Shown one piece after another: positions 23,250-31,401 of a DNA stretch of 64,000 nucleotides (position 1 is its first letter; the number at the start of each line of letters is the position of its first letter). The stretch is from the NCBI RefSeq assembly GCF_049674955.1, contig NZ_CP187232.1, positions 8,990,001 through 9,054,000 on the forward strand, read 5' to 3'. The translations under genes were made by a program, and so were the position numbers. The notes below the pieces were generated by a model, which saw nothing but the letters and a program-made list of their open reading frames with translations, did no database searches and was not told the DNA's origin. The stretch comes from Sphaerisporangium viridialbum (GTDB lineage Bacteria; Actinomycetota; Actinomycetes; Streptosporangiales; Streptosporangiaceae).

Positions 23250-24071
23250 TCAGCCGGGTTCTGTCGGTGCTACCTCATCGCAGGCTGCGCGCGGCTTGGG
23301 GATCGACGCCTCAGGCACGCTGTCGGCCGGTTCCGGCGGCGCACCAGCGAACCTCCATCTGGCCCACACGGTCTTGCCTGGGGCGCCGTCCAGAGGGATG
23401 ACACCGTAGTCACCGGCCAGGGCCGCGACGATGGGCAGTCCTCGGCCGTGGATCGAGTCCAGACCCAGATCCAGCTGACAGGGCCGTCCCGGGCCGTGGT
23501 CGGTGACCCGTACGAAGAGCTCTCCGGTGGTCGCCCACAACGACAGCCGGATCGGCGGAGCACCGTAGGAGATGGCGTTCCCGAGCAATTCCCCGACCAC
23601 GAGCACGACATCGTCGACCAGGTCAGCCACTCCCCAATGGAGCAGCATCTCCTTCACCATGCTCCGTACCCGGCTGACCGCAGCCAGGTCGTGAGGGAGA
23701 TCCCAGGCGACGCTACGTAGCCCGTCCGGCGTTTCGATCATTGGAGCTCCTCGGGGAGAGCGAGTAGGGAGTACGGGCGGATGGCTGGAGCCTGAAGGTC
23801 TGCTTGAGCCGACTCGACGGCGAGGGAGCATCGTGGACTCGGCCTCGCGCATCAGCTCACGGAGTTCTTCCACGGTGCGGGCATCCACGCGTAGGGGCTC
23901 GGGGGTCATCCATGTGGCGATGGCGTGAAAGTGACGGCTGCCCAGGCCGTACCAGACGAACCAGCCGGGCTCCATCCGATCTACCTGCTCAGCCAGTGCA
24001 CGCTGGGAGACATCCCAGTCCTCCGCCCGCACCCGCTCCGTAGGTGTCCCGAGCCGGTGCCGTCCCCTCAT
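23250..24071 (-). CDS. HATPase-domain regulator (anti-sigma/RsbW-like) fused to a small N-terminal domain
   Basis: A 273-residue frame. Residues 1-90 (WDVSQRALAEQVDRMEPGWFVWYG...) resemble a small protein usually encoded separately in actinobacterial HTH/DUF397 loci. Residues about 112-255 are a GHKL ATPase of the RsbW type: N box VVLVVGELLGNAISYG, G1 TDHGPGRP and G2 GRGLPIV. Such proteins phosphorylate anti-anti-sigma partners or bind regulators. An in-frame ATG at 23741 with GAGGAG 5 nt upstream would make the ATPase domain alone, so two products are possible. It is divergent from the HTH gene across paired palindromic operators. Confidence 0.8.
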   Translation of the reverse strand: MRGRHRLGTPTERVRAEDWDVSQRALAEQVDRMEPGWFVWYGLGSRHFHAIATWMTPEPLRVDARTVEELRELMREAESTMLPRRRVGSSRPSGSSHPPVLPTRSPRGAPMIETPDGLRSVAWDLPHDLAAVSRVRSMVKEMLLHWGVADLVDDVVLVVGELLGNAISYGAPPIRLSLWATTGELFVRVTDHGPGRPCQLDLGLDSIHGRGLPIVAALAGDYGVIPLDGAPGKTVWARWRFAGAPPEPADSVPEASIPKPRAACDEVAPTEPG

Positions 24072-24185
24072 GCCATCAATGCCTGCGAGCTTGGAAGCGA
24101 TGATCCCGTAGGCGTTCCGTCACGTGGAGTAATCACAGCGACATCGTGGCCTTCGTCATGCCAACTTTCAAGGCCGAACTACAAC

Positions 24186-24201
24186 TGTCCGTATTTGGAC
24201 A
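24186..24201. promoter_or_regulatory. operator-like palindrome 1 upstream of the HTH gene
   Basis: TGTCCgtatttGGACA is a perfect 5-bp inverted repeat with a 6-nt spacer, 24 bp upstream of palindrome 2 and with the same GTCC/GGAC half-sites. Confidence 0.5.
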
Positions 24202-24209
24202 ACCACGTT

Positions 24210-24227
24210 CAGTCCGTACACGGACTG
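24210..24227. promoter_or_regulatory. operator-like palindrome 2 upstream of the HTH gene
   Basis: CAGTCC-GTACAC-GGACTG is a perfect 6-bp inverted repeat with a 6-nt spacer, ending 36 bp before the HTH start codon. With palindrome 1 it forms a tandem site likely bound by the adjacent HTH protein. Confidence 0.55.
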
Positions 24228-24263
24228 CGTATGATCGCTCACTCAAGGTAAATGGAGGCATGC

Positions 24264-25121
24264 ATGGCAGGGAGTCCCACCGTTAAGCGGCGGCGTCTCA
24301 GCGCCGAGCTCATCCGGCTTCGCGAGCGGGCCGGGCTGACTCACGACGATGTCTGCCGGAGTCTGGAGTGGTCACGCGGGCGACTCACTCACATGGAACA
24401 GAACAAGTGGACACGCCCCGACGTAAGTAACGTTCGATTGCTGCTGGACCTGTACCGCATCACCGATACCAAGGTGCGGGAAGCCATTCTCAACCTCGCC
24501 CGGCAGTCACGCGAAAAGGGATGGTGGCAGAACTACAAGGACATATTTCGCGGCAGCCTGCCTGGATTCGAGGTAGAAGCCACCCAACTGCGGACCTACG
24601 AGATCGCATTCATCCCTGGATTGCTGCAAACGGCTGGATACGCCAGAGCGATCTTCCGAGCAGGACAGGTGCTGAAGGAAGACGAAGTCGCGGTAGCACG
24701 ACGCCTCGAAGGGCGCTTGGCACGACAGGACATACTCGTGCGCGATGACCCGCCACAACTGTGGGCGGTTATCGACGAGGCAGCCCTTCGGAAGTTGGTT
24801 GGCGGGCCCAGGGTCATGGCCGAACAGCTACAACGCCTCATCGAGATGGCGAAGAATCCCAACATCACCATCCAGGTGCTACCTAACTCGGTCGGCGCCC
24901 ACGCGGCCATGGCATGCGGTTTCGTCATCCTTGACTTCCCCGGCGACTTGGACCCGTCGATCGTGTACCTGGAGACACCCACTGACAGCCTGTTTCTGGA
25001 ACGACCTGAAGAGGTGCAGGCATATACGTTGATCCATAATCGTGTCCTGGCCGCAGCTCTGACCGCCGAAGAGTCTGTTGTGTTCATAATGGCTCTTATC
25101 GACCAATTACCACAGGATTAG
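24264..25121 (+). CDS. XRE-type HTH regulator with DUF5753 domain
   Basis: A 285-residue regulator with an N-terminal helix-turn-helix (AELIRLRERAGLTHDDVCRSLEWSRGRLTHMEQNK, split by motif here; residues about 12-45) and a C-terminal DUF5753 domain. The latter carries EVEATQLRTYEIAFIPGLLQ and PNITIQVLPNSVGAHAA. Proteins of this type are abundant in Streptomyces-like genomes and pair with a DUF397 protein and an ATPase, as here. ATG at 24264 has GGAGG 5 nt upstream and is preferred to ATG at 24252, which overlaps that site. Local GC is lower than the neighbours, consistent with transfer. Autoregulation is inferred from the palindromes. Confidence 0.92.
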   Translation: MAGSPTVKRRRLSAELIRLRERAGLTHDDVCRSLEWSRGRLTHMEQNKWTRPDVSNVRLLLDLYRITDTKVREAILNLARQSREKGWWQNYKDIFRGSLPGFEVEATQLRTYEIAFIPGLLQTAGYARAIFRAGQVLKEDEVAVARRLEGRLARQDILVRDDPPQLWAVIDEAALRKLVGGPRVMAEQLQRLIEMAKNPNITIQVLPNSVGAHAAMACGFVILDFPGDLDPSIVYLETPTDSLFLERPEEVQAYTLIHNRVLAAALTAEESVVFIMALIDQLPQD

Positions 25122-25132
25122 AGGCAAGGATC

Positions 25133-25333
25133 GTGGAACGAACCCCCTCTGCGCTCGCCTGGCGCAAGAGCACGTACAGCGGTCAGCAGGAGAACTGCGT
25201 GGAAGTCGCCGTCCTCGCTGGTGGAGGCTACGCCCTGCGGGACAGTAAGAATCCGGATGGTCCGGTGCTCAGCTCAGCCTCGGATGCGTGGCAGGCATTC
25301 ATCCGCAGAGTGAAGAACGGTGGTCTGACCTGA
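25133..25333 (+). CDS. DUF397 domain-containing protein
   Basis: A 66-residue protein (ALAWRKSTYSGQQENCVEVA...YALRDSKNPDGPVL...AFIRRVK) with the full DUF397 pattern of W-KS-SGxxxxCVEVA and RDSKNPDGP. It is the usual partner of the HTH/DUF5753 regulator, lies 11 bp downstream of it and is certainly in the same operon. DUF397 proteins are thought to modulate the HTH partner in development-related regulation. The GTG start has GAGG 8 nt upstream. Confidence 0.93.
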   Translation: MERTPSALAWRKSTYSGQQENCVEVAVLAGGGYALRDSKNPDGPVLSSASDAWQAFIRRVKNGGLT

Positions 25334-25345
25334 CAGCCGTCCACC

Positions 25346-25375
25346 GTCCCCGGCGCGCCCAACCGCGCCGGGGAC
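25346..25375 (+). terminator. hairpin terminator after DUF397
   Basis: GTCCCCGGCGCG and CGCGCCGGGGAC form a perfect 12-bp stem with a 6-nt loop, followed by TTCGT, 12 bp after the DUF397 stop. Confidence 0.85.
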
Positions 25376-25473
25376 TTCGTCCGCACCTCGACGACGAGAC
25401 GGAGTACGCCAGTTCTCTGTCACGGACTGACGCCGCAACGACTAGTGATCCCGTGCGGGAGTCGTCCTGAGAG

Positions 25474-25528
25474 TTCGTGCCCACCCGTCACCCGATTGAC
25501 GGGTGATCCGTGTGCTGCCCACCCACAT
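25474..25528 (+). repeat. palindromic interspersed repeat, copy 3
   Basis: Almost identical to copy 1: CACCCGTC-ACCCGATT-GACGGGTG hairpin with flanking TGCCCACCC repeats. It lies in the roughly 300-bp gap between the DUF397 terminator and the end of the MFS gene; nothing else is recognised there. Confidence 0.8.
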
Positions 25529-25630
25529 CCCGGCCCACCAGCACGGCGGGTAGGAAGGCGCTGTACGCGGGGGGTGAACCGCTCCGAACAAGGGCGGCGC
25601 ACCCCGATCGCGGTGACGGCCTTGGCGCCG

Positions 25631-26899
25631 TCAGGCGCGGCTCGGTGCCGGCTCCGGCTCGGAGGGAAGGGCGGCCGGGCGGCGGGGGAGCAGCAGCGGG
25701 GTCGCCAGCAGGAGCACGCCGGCCAGGCCGATGGCCGTACGCGGGCCGAGCAGGCCGCCCAGCACGCCCCAGACGGCCGTCAGGAGCGCGGTCGAGACCT
25801 TGGTCGTCACCGCCCAGGCGGACAGCATGCGGGCGACCCGGTCGGTCGCGGTGCGCTCGAGGCGGTAAGTGGCGCAGACGGGGTTGAAGACCCCGCAGCA
25901 GAAGATGAGCCCAAGCTCGACGCCCATCACCAGCAGCAGCCCTCCGGTGCCCGGCCCCAGGAAGGCCAGGCCGACGGGCCAGACCGCGCGCAGCGCCCCG
26001 ACCACGACCAGGACCTGGTGCTGCCCGAACAAAGTGACGAGCGGCCGGGCCAGCCGCGAACCGAGCAGCCCACCGATCGAGGGCGCGGCGAAGGCGAGGC
26101 CGTACTGCCACGGTGCGAACCCGAGTTGGCCGAGCATCAGGACGGCCAGCAGCGGCCCGGTGGCCATGACCAGGCCGTTGAACCAGGCGGTGTTGAACAA
26201 CAGCCGACGCAGCGTCGCGTCGGCGAGGATGTACCGCCAACCGTCGAACAGGTCCCCGGCCCGCATGCGCGCGGCCTCCCGGCGCTGGGGCCGCGGCTCG
26301 TGCCCACCCATCGCGCCGATGCCCAGGGCCGAGAGCAGGTAGCTGGCCGCATCGGCCACCACCGTCGCCACCGGACCGAGGAGCCCGATCGCCGCGCCGC
26401 CCAGCGGCGGTCCGATGATCGTGGTCGTCCAGGCCGTGGACTCGAATCGGGCGTTGGCGACGAGCAGGTCCTCGGCCCGCAGCAGCGTCTTCAGGTACGC
26501 GCCGGAGGCGGCGCGGAAGGTGATGTCGGCCGCCGCGACGACGACCGAGACCAGCAGGAGCTGAAGGAAGGTGAGCACACCGAGCGCGAACGCGGTGGGG
26601 ATCGTCAGCAGCGCCGCGAACCGCACCAGGTCCATCGCGATCAGCACCGGCCGCTTGCGGCGGAACTCCACCCACGGGCCGAGCGGCACCGCCACGGCCG
26701 CGCCCACCAAAGCCCCCACGGAGGAGAGCGCGGCGACCTCGGCCGGTCCGGCGTGCAACACCTGAATGGCGATCAGCGGGAACGCGCCGAAGGCGAGCCA
26801 CGTACCGAGCGCGCTGGTCCCGTACGCCCCCCAGAGCCACCCGAACCGCCGCCCCAGCCGATGTCCGCGCAGATGTCCCAGCCGGTGCCCGCTCGTCAT
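25631..26899 (-). CDS. MFS transporter
   Basis: A 422-residue major facilitator with about twelve membrane helices, of the enterobactin-exporter-like MFS_3 type. The first helix region is WGAYGTSALGTWLAFGAFPLIA, the loop 2-3 basic motif is VEFRRKRPVLIAMDL, and FRAASGAYLKTLLRAEDLLVAN precedes helix 5. Both ends are cytoplasmic, and the C-terminus is RRPAALPSEPEPAPSRA. It is a probable drug or metabolite exporter. It is divergent from a LysR gene, which likely regulates it. Confidence 0.9.
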   Translation of the reverse strand: MTSGHRLGHLRGHRLGRRFGWLWGAYGTSALGTWLAFGAFPLIAIQVLHAGPAEVAALSSVGALVGAAVAVPLGPWVEFRRKRPVLIAMDLVRFAALLTIPTAFALGVLTFLQLLLVSVVVAAADITFRAASGAYLKTLLRAEDLLVANARFESTAWTTTIIGPPLGGAAIGLLGPVATVVADAASYLLSALGIGAMGGHEPRPQRREAARMRAGDLFDGWRYILADATLRRLLFNTAWFNGLVMATGPLLAVLMLGQLGFAPWQYGLAFAAPSIGGLLGSRLARPLVTLFGQHQVLVVVGALRAVWPVGLAFLGPGTGGLLLVMGVELGLIFCCGVFNPVCATYRLERTATDRVARMLSAWAVTTKVSTALLTAVWGVLGGLLGPRTAIGLAGVLLLATPLLLPRRPAALPSEPEPAPSRA

Positions 26900-26979
26900 G
26901 CCCGACGCTCCTCGCCACTCACCCGTACAACCGATCCGCGATCGGAAGCATCAAAGCGCGCACCACACCTGGGGATCAA

Positions 26980-27016
26980 ACAACCGCAGGATCACCTGGC
27001 CACAACCAGCGGTTGT
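26980..27016. promoter_or_regulatory. inverted repeat in the MFS/LysR divergent promoter
   Basis: ACAACCGC and GCGGTTGT are perfect inverted halves separated by 21 bp, with ATCAA/TATCAA-like outer flanks. The site ends 17 bp before the LysR start, as expected for an autoregulatory LysR operator. Confidence 0.6.
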
Positions 27017-27033
27017 ATCAATAGGGTGTCGGC

Positions 27034-27969
27034 ATGGACCTCGACACCGTCCGGACCTTCGTCGCCGCCGCCGACGCGGGGCAGTTCCAGGAGGCCGCCG
27101 CCGAGCTGGCGGTCACCCAGCAGGCCGTCTCCAAGCGCATCGCCGCGCTGGAGCGCAACCTCGGCGTGCGGCTGTTCACCCGCACCGCGCGCGGCGTCGA
27201 GCTCACCATCGATGGGCAGGCGTTCCTGCCCCACGCCCGCGAACTGCTCCGGGTCGCTGAGCGCGCGGTCGCGTCCGTCCGCACCGGCAGCCGTCCGCTG
27301 CGCGTCGACGTGATCGCCTCGCGCAGCGCGCAGTCGGGCCTGATGCGCGGCTTCCACCGCGCGCACCCCGAGATCGAGCTCGACGTGGTGATGCTGTTCG
27401 ACATCGAGGCGGCCGTCGCCGCCATCCGGTCCGGTGCGATCGACGTGTCCTTCCGCGCCGTCGGCATGCCCGGCCGGCCCCTTCCCGAGGACATCGAGTC
27501 CGTCCGGGTGCTCGACGAGGCGCTCCAGCTCCTCACCGGGCCCGCCCACGCGCTGGCGTCCGCCCGGTCGGTGACGCTGACCCAGCTCGCCGGGCACCGG
27601 ATCTGGATGCCCGGCATCGTCCCCGGTACCGAGTGGGCCACCTACTACGACGACCTCGTCGCCGAGTTCGGCCTCACCATCGAGGCGACCGGCCCCAACT
27701 TCGGCTCCGACGCGCTCCTCGACACCATCGCCGACACCCCGGCCCTGGCCACCTTCATGGGCGAGCAGACCCGCCTGGTCTGGCCCGCCGACCACGGCCT
27801 GCGCCGCATCCCGGTGACCGACCCGACGCCCGTCTACCCGCACTCGCTCCTGTGGCACCGCGACAACCCCCACCCGGCGCTGGCCACCCTCCGCGCCCAC
27901 CTCGCCGCCGCAGCGGCCGGCCACGACGCCGCCGGGACCTGGGCGCCGGGCTGGGTGATTCCGCGCTGA
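27034..27969 (+). CDS. LysR-family transcriptional regulator
   Basis: A 311-residue LTTR with an N-terminal winged HTH (MDLDTVRTFVAAADAGQFQEAAAELAVTQQAVSKRIAALE split across residues 1-40) and a periplasmic-binding-like co-inducer domain from about residue 90. It is divergent from the MFS exporter with 134 bp between the starts and an inverted repeat at the promoter. LTTRs in this arrangement usually control the neighbour in response to its substrate; the effector is unknown. Confidence 0.93.
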   Translation: MDLDTVRTFVAAADAGQFQEAAAELAVTQQAVSKRIAALERNLGVRLFTRTARGVELTIDGQAFLPHARELLRVAERAVASVRTGSRPLRVDVIASRSAQSGLMRGFHRAHPEIELDVVMLFDIEAAVAAIRSGAIDVSFRAVGMPGRPLPEDIESVRVLDEALQLLTGPAHALASARSVTLTQLAGHRIWMPGIVPGTEWATYYDDLVAEFGLTIEATGPNFGSDALLDTIADTPALATFMGEQTRLVWPADHGLRRIPVTDPTPVYPHSLLWHRDNPHPALATLRAHLAAAAAGHDAAGTWAPGWVIPR

Positions 27970-28019
27970 ACGCCGCCGCGTCTGCGATCATCGTGGCCCG
28001 CCTCCAGGCAGCCCAATTC

Positions 28020-28069
28020 CCGGGTGGGCAACACCCGGACCACCACCCAACCGCTGCACGGGCGGGCCG
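28020..28069 (-). repeat. palindromic interspersed repeat, copy 4 (inverted)
   Basis: CCGGGTGGGCAACACCCGGACCACC followed by a GCACGGGCGGGCC arm matches copy 2 in sequence and orientation. It lies in the 162-bp gap after the LysR gene, at the other end of the MFS/LysR pair from copy 3. Confidence 0.65.
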
Positions 28070-28131
28070 AACCCACCTCACCCAATCCCTCCAGGTACCC
28101 GATGAGACACGAGCGTCGTAGATTGCTGGGT

Positions 28132-28515
28132 GTGAGTTTGTCGCTGATCGAAGAGGGTGCCAAGAAGTCGAGCGTCCTGTGGGTCTCGCTGTCCGGGCGT
28201 GATCGGCTGGCGTGGCACACCTGGCACGACGGTGCGATCTACATCGTCACCGGCGGCGGGGAGCAGTCGCTTCCCGGCCTGGTCGAGGCCTCACGCGTCC
28301 GGGTGACCCTGCGCAGCAAGGACAACGGCGCCGAGCTGGTCTCGTTCGACGCCCGCGTGCACCTGGTCGATCAGGCGTTCTTGTCTGAGTCCGAAGCCGG
28401 GGCCGTGGCTGCCCTGGCCAAGGAGCGGCTCAATGCGGTCGACGCGGCGGGGCTCCCGGCCCGCTGGGCCTCCGCCTCCTCGATCGTACGGCTGACGCCC
28501 GAAGTGGCCGGCTGA
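28132..28515 (+). CDS. small flavin-barrel (PPOX-like) protein
   Basis: A 127-residue protein (SLIEEGAKKSSVLWVSLSGRDRLAWHTWHDGAIYIVTGGGEQ, motifs cited in parts). Its beta pattern resembles FMN-binding split-barrel proteins of the pyridoxamine-phosphate-oxidase class, though at half the usual size. Cofactor and function are unknown. GTG at 28132 gives a compact N-terminus; there is no good Shine-Dalgarno, and the mRNA may be leaderless. The last 145 bp are antisense to the 3' end of the EamA transporter gene, and its last 39 bp belong to a 42-bp sequence repeated 63 bp further on. Confidence 0.65.
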   Translation: MSLSLIEEGAKKSSVLWVSLSGRDRLAWHTWHDGAIYIVTGGGEQSLPGLVEASRVRVTLRSKDNGAELVSFDARVHLVDQAFLSESEAGAVAALAKERLNAVDAAGLPARWASASSIVRLTPEVAG

Positions 28516-29453
28516 GCCGACGCTCCGGCGGACCCGATCTCCTCCACCGTGCGGCCGACGCCCGAAGTGGCCGTCTGAGCCAGTAGGGCACCGCCCAGCA
28601 CGATGGCGCCGCCCGCGATCTGGGCCGTGCCGAGGTGCTCGCCGAGCAGGACCCACGCGATCACCGCGCCTGTGACGACCTCCAGGGACGCCACGGTGGC
28701 CCCGACCGCCGCCGACAGCCGCCGGACCGCGATGACTCCAGTGATGTAGGCCAGCACGGTGGCGACGGCGATGAGCCACAGGGCGGCGGCGATCACGGGC
28801 AGGGTGTGGCCGCCGAGCGTCACGCTCGTCCCGAAGGCCCCCCAGGGGATGTCCCAGGCCTGGGAGATCGGCGCGAGGACCACGGCGGCGCCCGCGAGCC
28901 CCCAGGCGATGAGGCCGAGCGGGTCGATGTCACCGCCGAAGCCGTCGCTCATGAGGAAGTAGCCCGCGCAGCAGGCGGCGGCGACGAGGCCGAGGAGCAG
29001 CCCTATGCCGTCCAGGCTCATCCCGTGCCAGACCTCGACGACGACGGCGAGCCCGACGAGCACGATCACCGCGCCCGCGTACGCCGAGCGCGGCAGCCGT
29101 ACGTGCCTGACGAACCGCACCCAGAACACGACGAGCACCGGCGAGGTGTACTCGAGCAGGAGCACCACGCCGACCGGGAGCCGGGTGATGGCCAGGAAGA
29201 ACAGCGCCTGGACCCCCGCCACGGCGATCAGCGCGTACGCGGCGAAGAACCCTCGCCTGCCCGGCGGGATGCGCAGGGCCTTCGGCCGGAACGCGGCGAG
29301 GATCACGATGAGCAGCAGGGCCGCGCCCGCCATCCTCACCCATACCGCCTGCAGAGGGCTCAGACCGCCCGCGCCGACGAATTTCGCCATGGATCCGGAG
29401 AAACCAAAGCACCAGGCCGATACGACGGCCACCGCCAGCGCCGCGCCCCTCAT
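28371..29453 (-). CDS. EamA/DMT-family transporter
   Basis: A 360-residue drug/metabolite transporter with two EamA repeats and about ten membrane helices. The first is AALAVAVVSAWCFGFSGSMAKFVG, and the second repeat includes LEVVTGAVIAWVLLGEHLGTAQIAGG. The family normally ends near residue 295. Here about 65 extra hydrophilic residues carry two related segments (TATSGVGRTVEE and PATSGVSRTIEE) and run antisense into the neighbouring gene. The substrate is unknown. Confidence 0.88.
   Translation of the reverse strand: MRGAALAVAVVSAWCFGFSGSMAKFVGAGGLSPLQAVWVRMAGAALLLIVILAAFRPKALRIPPGRRGFFAAYALIAVAGVQALFFLAITRLPVGVVLLLEYTSPVLVVFWVRFVRHVRLPRSAYAGAVIVLVGLAVVVEVWHGMSLDGIGLLLGLVAAACCAGYFLMSDGFGGDIDPLGLIAWGLAGAAVVLAPISQAWDIPWGAFGTSVTLGGHTLPVIAAALWLIAVATVLAYITGVIAVRRLSAAVGATVASLEVVTGAVIAWVLLGEHLGTAQIAGGAIVLGGALLAQTATSGVGRTVEEIGSAGASAQPATSGVSRTIEEAEAQRAGSPAASTALSRSLARAATAPASDSDKNA
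28477..28581. repeat. 42-bp direct repeat with 63-bp period
   Basis: Positions 28477-28518 and 28540-28581 are two copies of a 42-bp sequence (core GACGCCCGAAGTGGCC, both ending CTGAGCC). The first holds the stop codon of the PPOX-like gene. Both are in frame in the opposite-strand EamA gene. Confidence 0.85.
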
Positions 29454-29575
29454 CCGCCACCATCCCCGTAATGACCGTTAGATGGTTTTGATGCTGTCAT
29501 ACGGAGAATGGTGAGATCAAGGAGCGACCGTACGTTGAGACGGCTTTTAAGGGAGGCCGACACGGCGCACCCACT

Positions 29576-30877
29576 ATGACCTCGTACGCTGCGATAGTGA
29601 GGATCTTTGTCGCTCGGCTGGCCGGAACCCCGGTCTTCGACCCCGCCGGCGACCAGATCGGGCGGATCCGGGACGTCGTGGTCGCCATACGCGCCCACGA
29701 TCCGCCCCGCGTGCACGGGCTGGTCGTCGAGGTCCAGCCGCGACGGCGCGTGTTCCTCCCCATCACCCGGTTGCAGAACATCGAGGCCGACGCCGTCGTC
29801 TTCACGGGCAGCATCAACCTGCGGCGCTTCGAGAAGCACTCGACCGAGTCCCTGGCCATCGGAGAGCTGCTCGACCTGAGCGTTGAGGTCGGCGGCGAGA
29901 AGGTCACCGTGCTCGACCTCGCCATGGAGCGCAGCAGGAGCGGCGAGTGGCTGATCACCAAGGTCGCGGTGATGCGCGGCGGCGCCGCGCGGGGGCTCCG
30001 GCGCAGACGCGGTGAGACGCTGGTCGTGGACTGGTCGGACGTCACCGGGTTCGGCGCCGTGCAGAAGGACCAGGGGGCCGCGAACCTCCTGGCCGCCTTC
30101 GAGGAGACCCGTCCGGCCGACCTGGCCAACGCCCTGCGCCACCTGCCTGACAAGCGGCGGGCGGAGGTGGCCGCCGCGCTGGACGACGACCGGCTCGCCG
30201 ACGTGCTGGAGGAGCTGCCGGAACGCGACCAGATCGGCATCCTGAGCCGCCTGGACGCTGAGCGCGCCGCCGACGTGCTCGCGGCCATGGATCCCGACGA
30301 CGCCGCCGACCTGCTTCAGGACCTGCCGCCCGGGCAGGCCGAGGCGCTGCTGGCGCGCATGGAGCCCCGCGAGGCCGCGCCCGTCCGGCGCCTGCTCAGG
30401 TACGCGGAGAACACCGCGGGCGGCATGATGACCAGCGAGCCGGTCGTGCTGCCGCCCCACGCGACGATCGCCGAGGCCCTCGCCGAGATCCGCCGCCAGG
30501 ACATCACCCCGGCGGTCGCCGCGCAGGTGTACGTCACCCGGCCCCCGGTGGCGACGCCCACCGGGAAGTACCTGGGCGTGGCCCACTTCCAGCGGTTGCT
30601 GCGCGAGCCGCCCTCCACCCTGGTGGGCGGGGCGATCGACAGCAGCATCGACCCGATCCGCCCTGGCCTGTCCCTTCACGGGGTCACGTCGTACCTCGCC
30701 ACCTACAACCTGGTGGCGGCCCCGGTGGTGGACGAGCTCGGACGGCTCGTCGGGGCGGTCACGGTGGACGACGTGCTCGACCACCTGCTGCCCGCCGACT
30801 GGCGCGAGCGGGACGAGCAGGCGCCCGGCGCCAACGGGCGGGACGACGGTACGCCCGAGGTGACCGGTGGCGGTTAA
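29576..30877 (+). CDS. PRC-barrel / MgtE-N / CBS-domain protein
   Basis: A 433-residue soluble protein. Residues about 10-95 are PRC-barrel-like (GTPVFDPAGDQIGRIRDVVV), with a second barrel near 95-170. The MgtE N domain of helical repeats follows at about 180-285 (RPADLANALRHLPDKRRAEV, DDDRLADVLEELPERDQIGI), and a CBS pair at about 290-415 (GGMMTSEPVVLPPHATIAEAL, VVDELGRLVGAVTVDDVLDHL). The MgtE channel helices are absent, so it is a probable Mg2+/nucleotide sensor, perhaps acting with the overlapping DUF1003 membrane protein. A GTG at 29597 is an alternative start that fits relatives. Confidence 0.87.
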   Translation: MTSYAAIVRIFVARLAGTPVFDPAGDQIGRIRDVVVAIRAHDPPRVHGLVVEVQPRRRVFLPITRLQNIEADAVVFTGSINLRRFEKHSTESLAIGELLDLSVEVGGEKVTVLDLAMERSRSGEWLITKVAVMRGGAARGLRRRRGETLVVDWSDVTGFGAVQKDQGAANLLAAFEETRPADLANALRHLPDKRRAEVAAALDDDRLADVLEELPERDQIGILSRLDAERAADVLAAMDPDDAADLLQDLPPGQAEALLARMEPREAAPVRRLLRYAENTAGGMMTSEPVVLPPHATIAEALAEIRRQDITPAVAAQVYVTRPPVATPTGKYLGVAHFQRLLREPPSTLVGGAIDSSIDPIRPGLSLHGVTSYLATYNLVAAPVVDELGRLVGAVTVDDVLDHLLPADWRERDEQAPGANGRDDGTPEVTGGG

Positions 30878-31382
30878 CCGGCTCGACCAGCCCCGGGAGC
30901 TCCGCCGGATCGTCCGCCCGCACTACGACCCAGAAGCGTTCGGACGCCTGTCCGAACAGATCGCGCGCTTCCTGGGCACGGCGCGCTTCCTGGTGTACAT
31001 GACCGGGTTCATCGCGGTCTGGGTGACCTGGAACGCGCTGGCGCCCAGGAGCCTGGCCTGGGACCCGTACCCGTTCATCTTCCTCACGCTGATCCTGTCC
31101 CTCCAGGCCTCGTACGCCGCTCCGCTGATCCTGCTCGCGCAGAACCGCCAGGCCGACCGCGACCGCGTGCAGAGCGAGCAGGACAGGATGACCACCGAGC
31201 GCAACCAGACCGAGGTCGAGTACCTCACGCGGGAGATCGCCGGGCTGCGCCTCTCTCTCGGCGACCTGGCCACCCGCGACTACATCAGGGGCGAGCTGGA
31301 GCGCCTGCTGGACGAGATCCGCGAGCCGCCCGCCCGGACGGACGGCTCAACCCGGGACGGAGCCCCCAAAGGCCCACAGTGA
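30867..31382 (+). CDS. DUF1003 membrane protein
   Basis: A 171-residue protein with two adjacent membrane helices (ARFLVYMTGFIAVWVTWNAL and PFIFLTLILSLQASYAAPLIL) and the DUF1003 motif PLILLAQNRQADRDRVQSEQD, followed by a helical, likely coiled-coil tail. It overlaps the 3' end of the MgtE-N/CBS gene by 11 bp, so translation is coupled and the two proteins probably act together. The function is unknown. Confidence 0.92.
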   Translation: MAVNRLDQPRELRRIVRPHYDPEAFGRLSEQIARFLGTARFLVYMTGFIAVWVTWNALAPRSLAWDPYPFIFLTLILSLQASYAAPLILLAQNRQADRDRVQSEQDRMTTERNQTEVEYLTREIAGLRLSLGDLATRDYIRGELERLLDEIREPPARTDGSTRDGAPKGPQ

Positions 31383-31401
31383 GCGCGGAAGCGAAAGAGA
31401 A

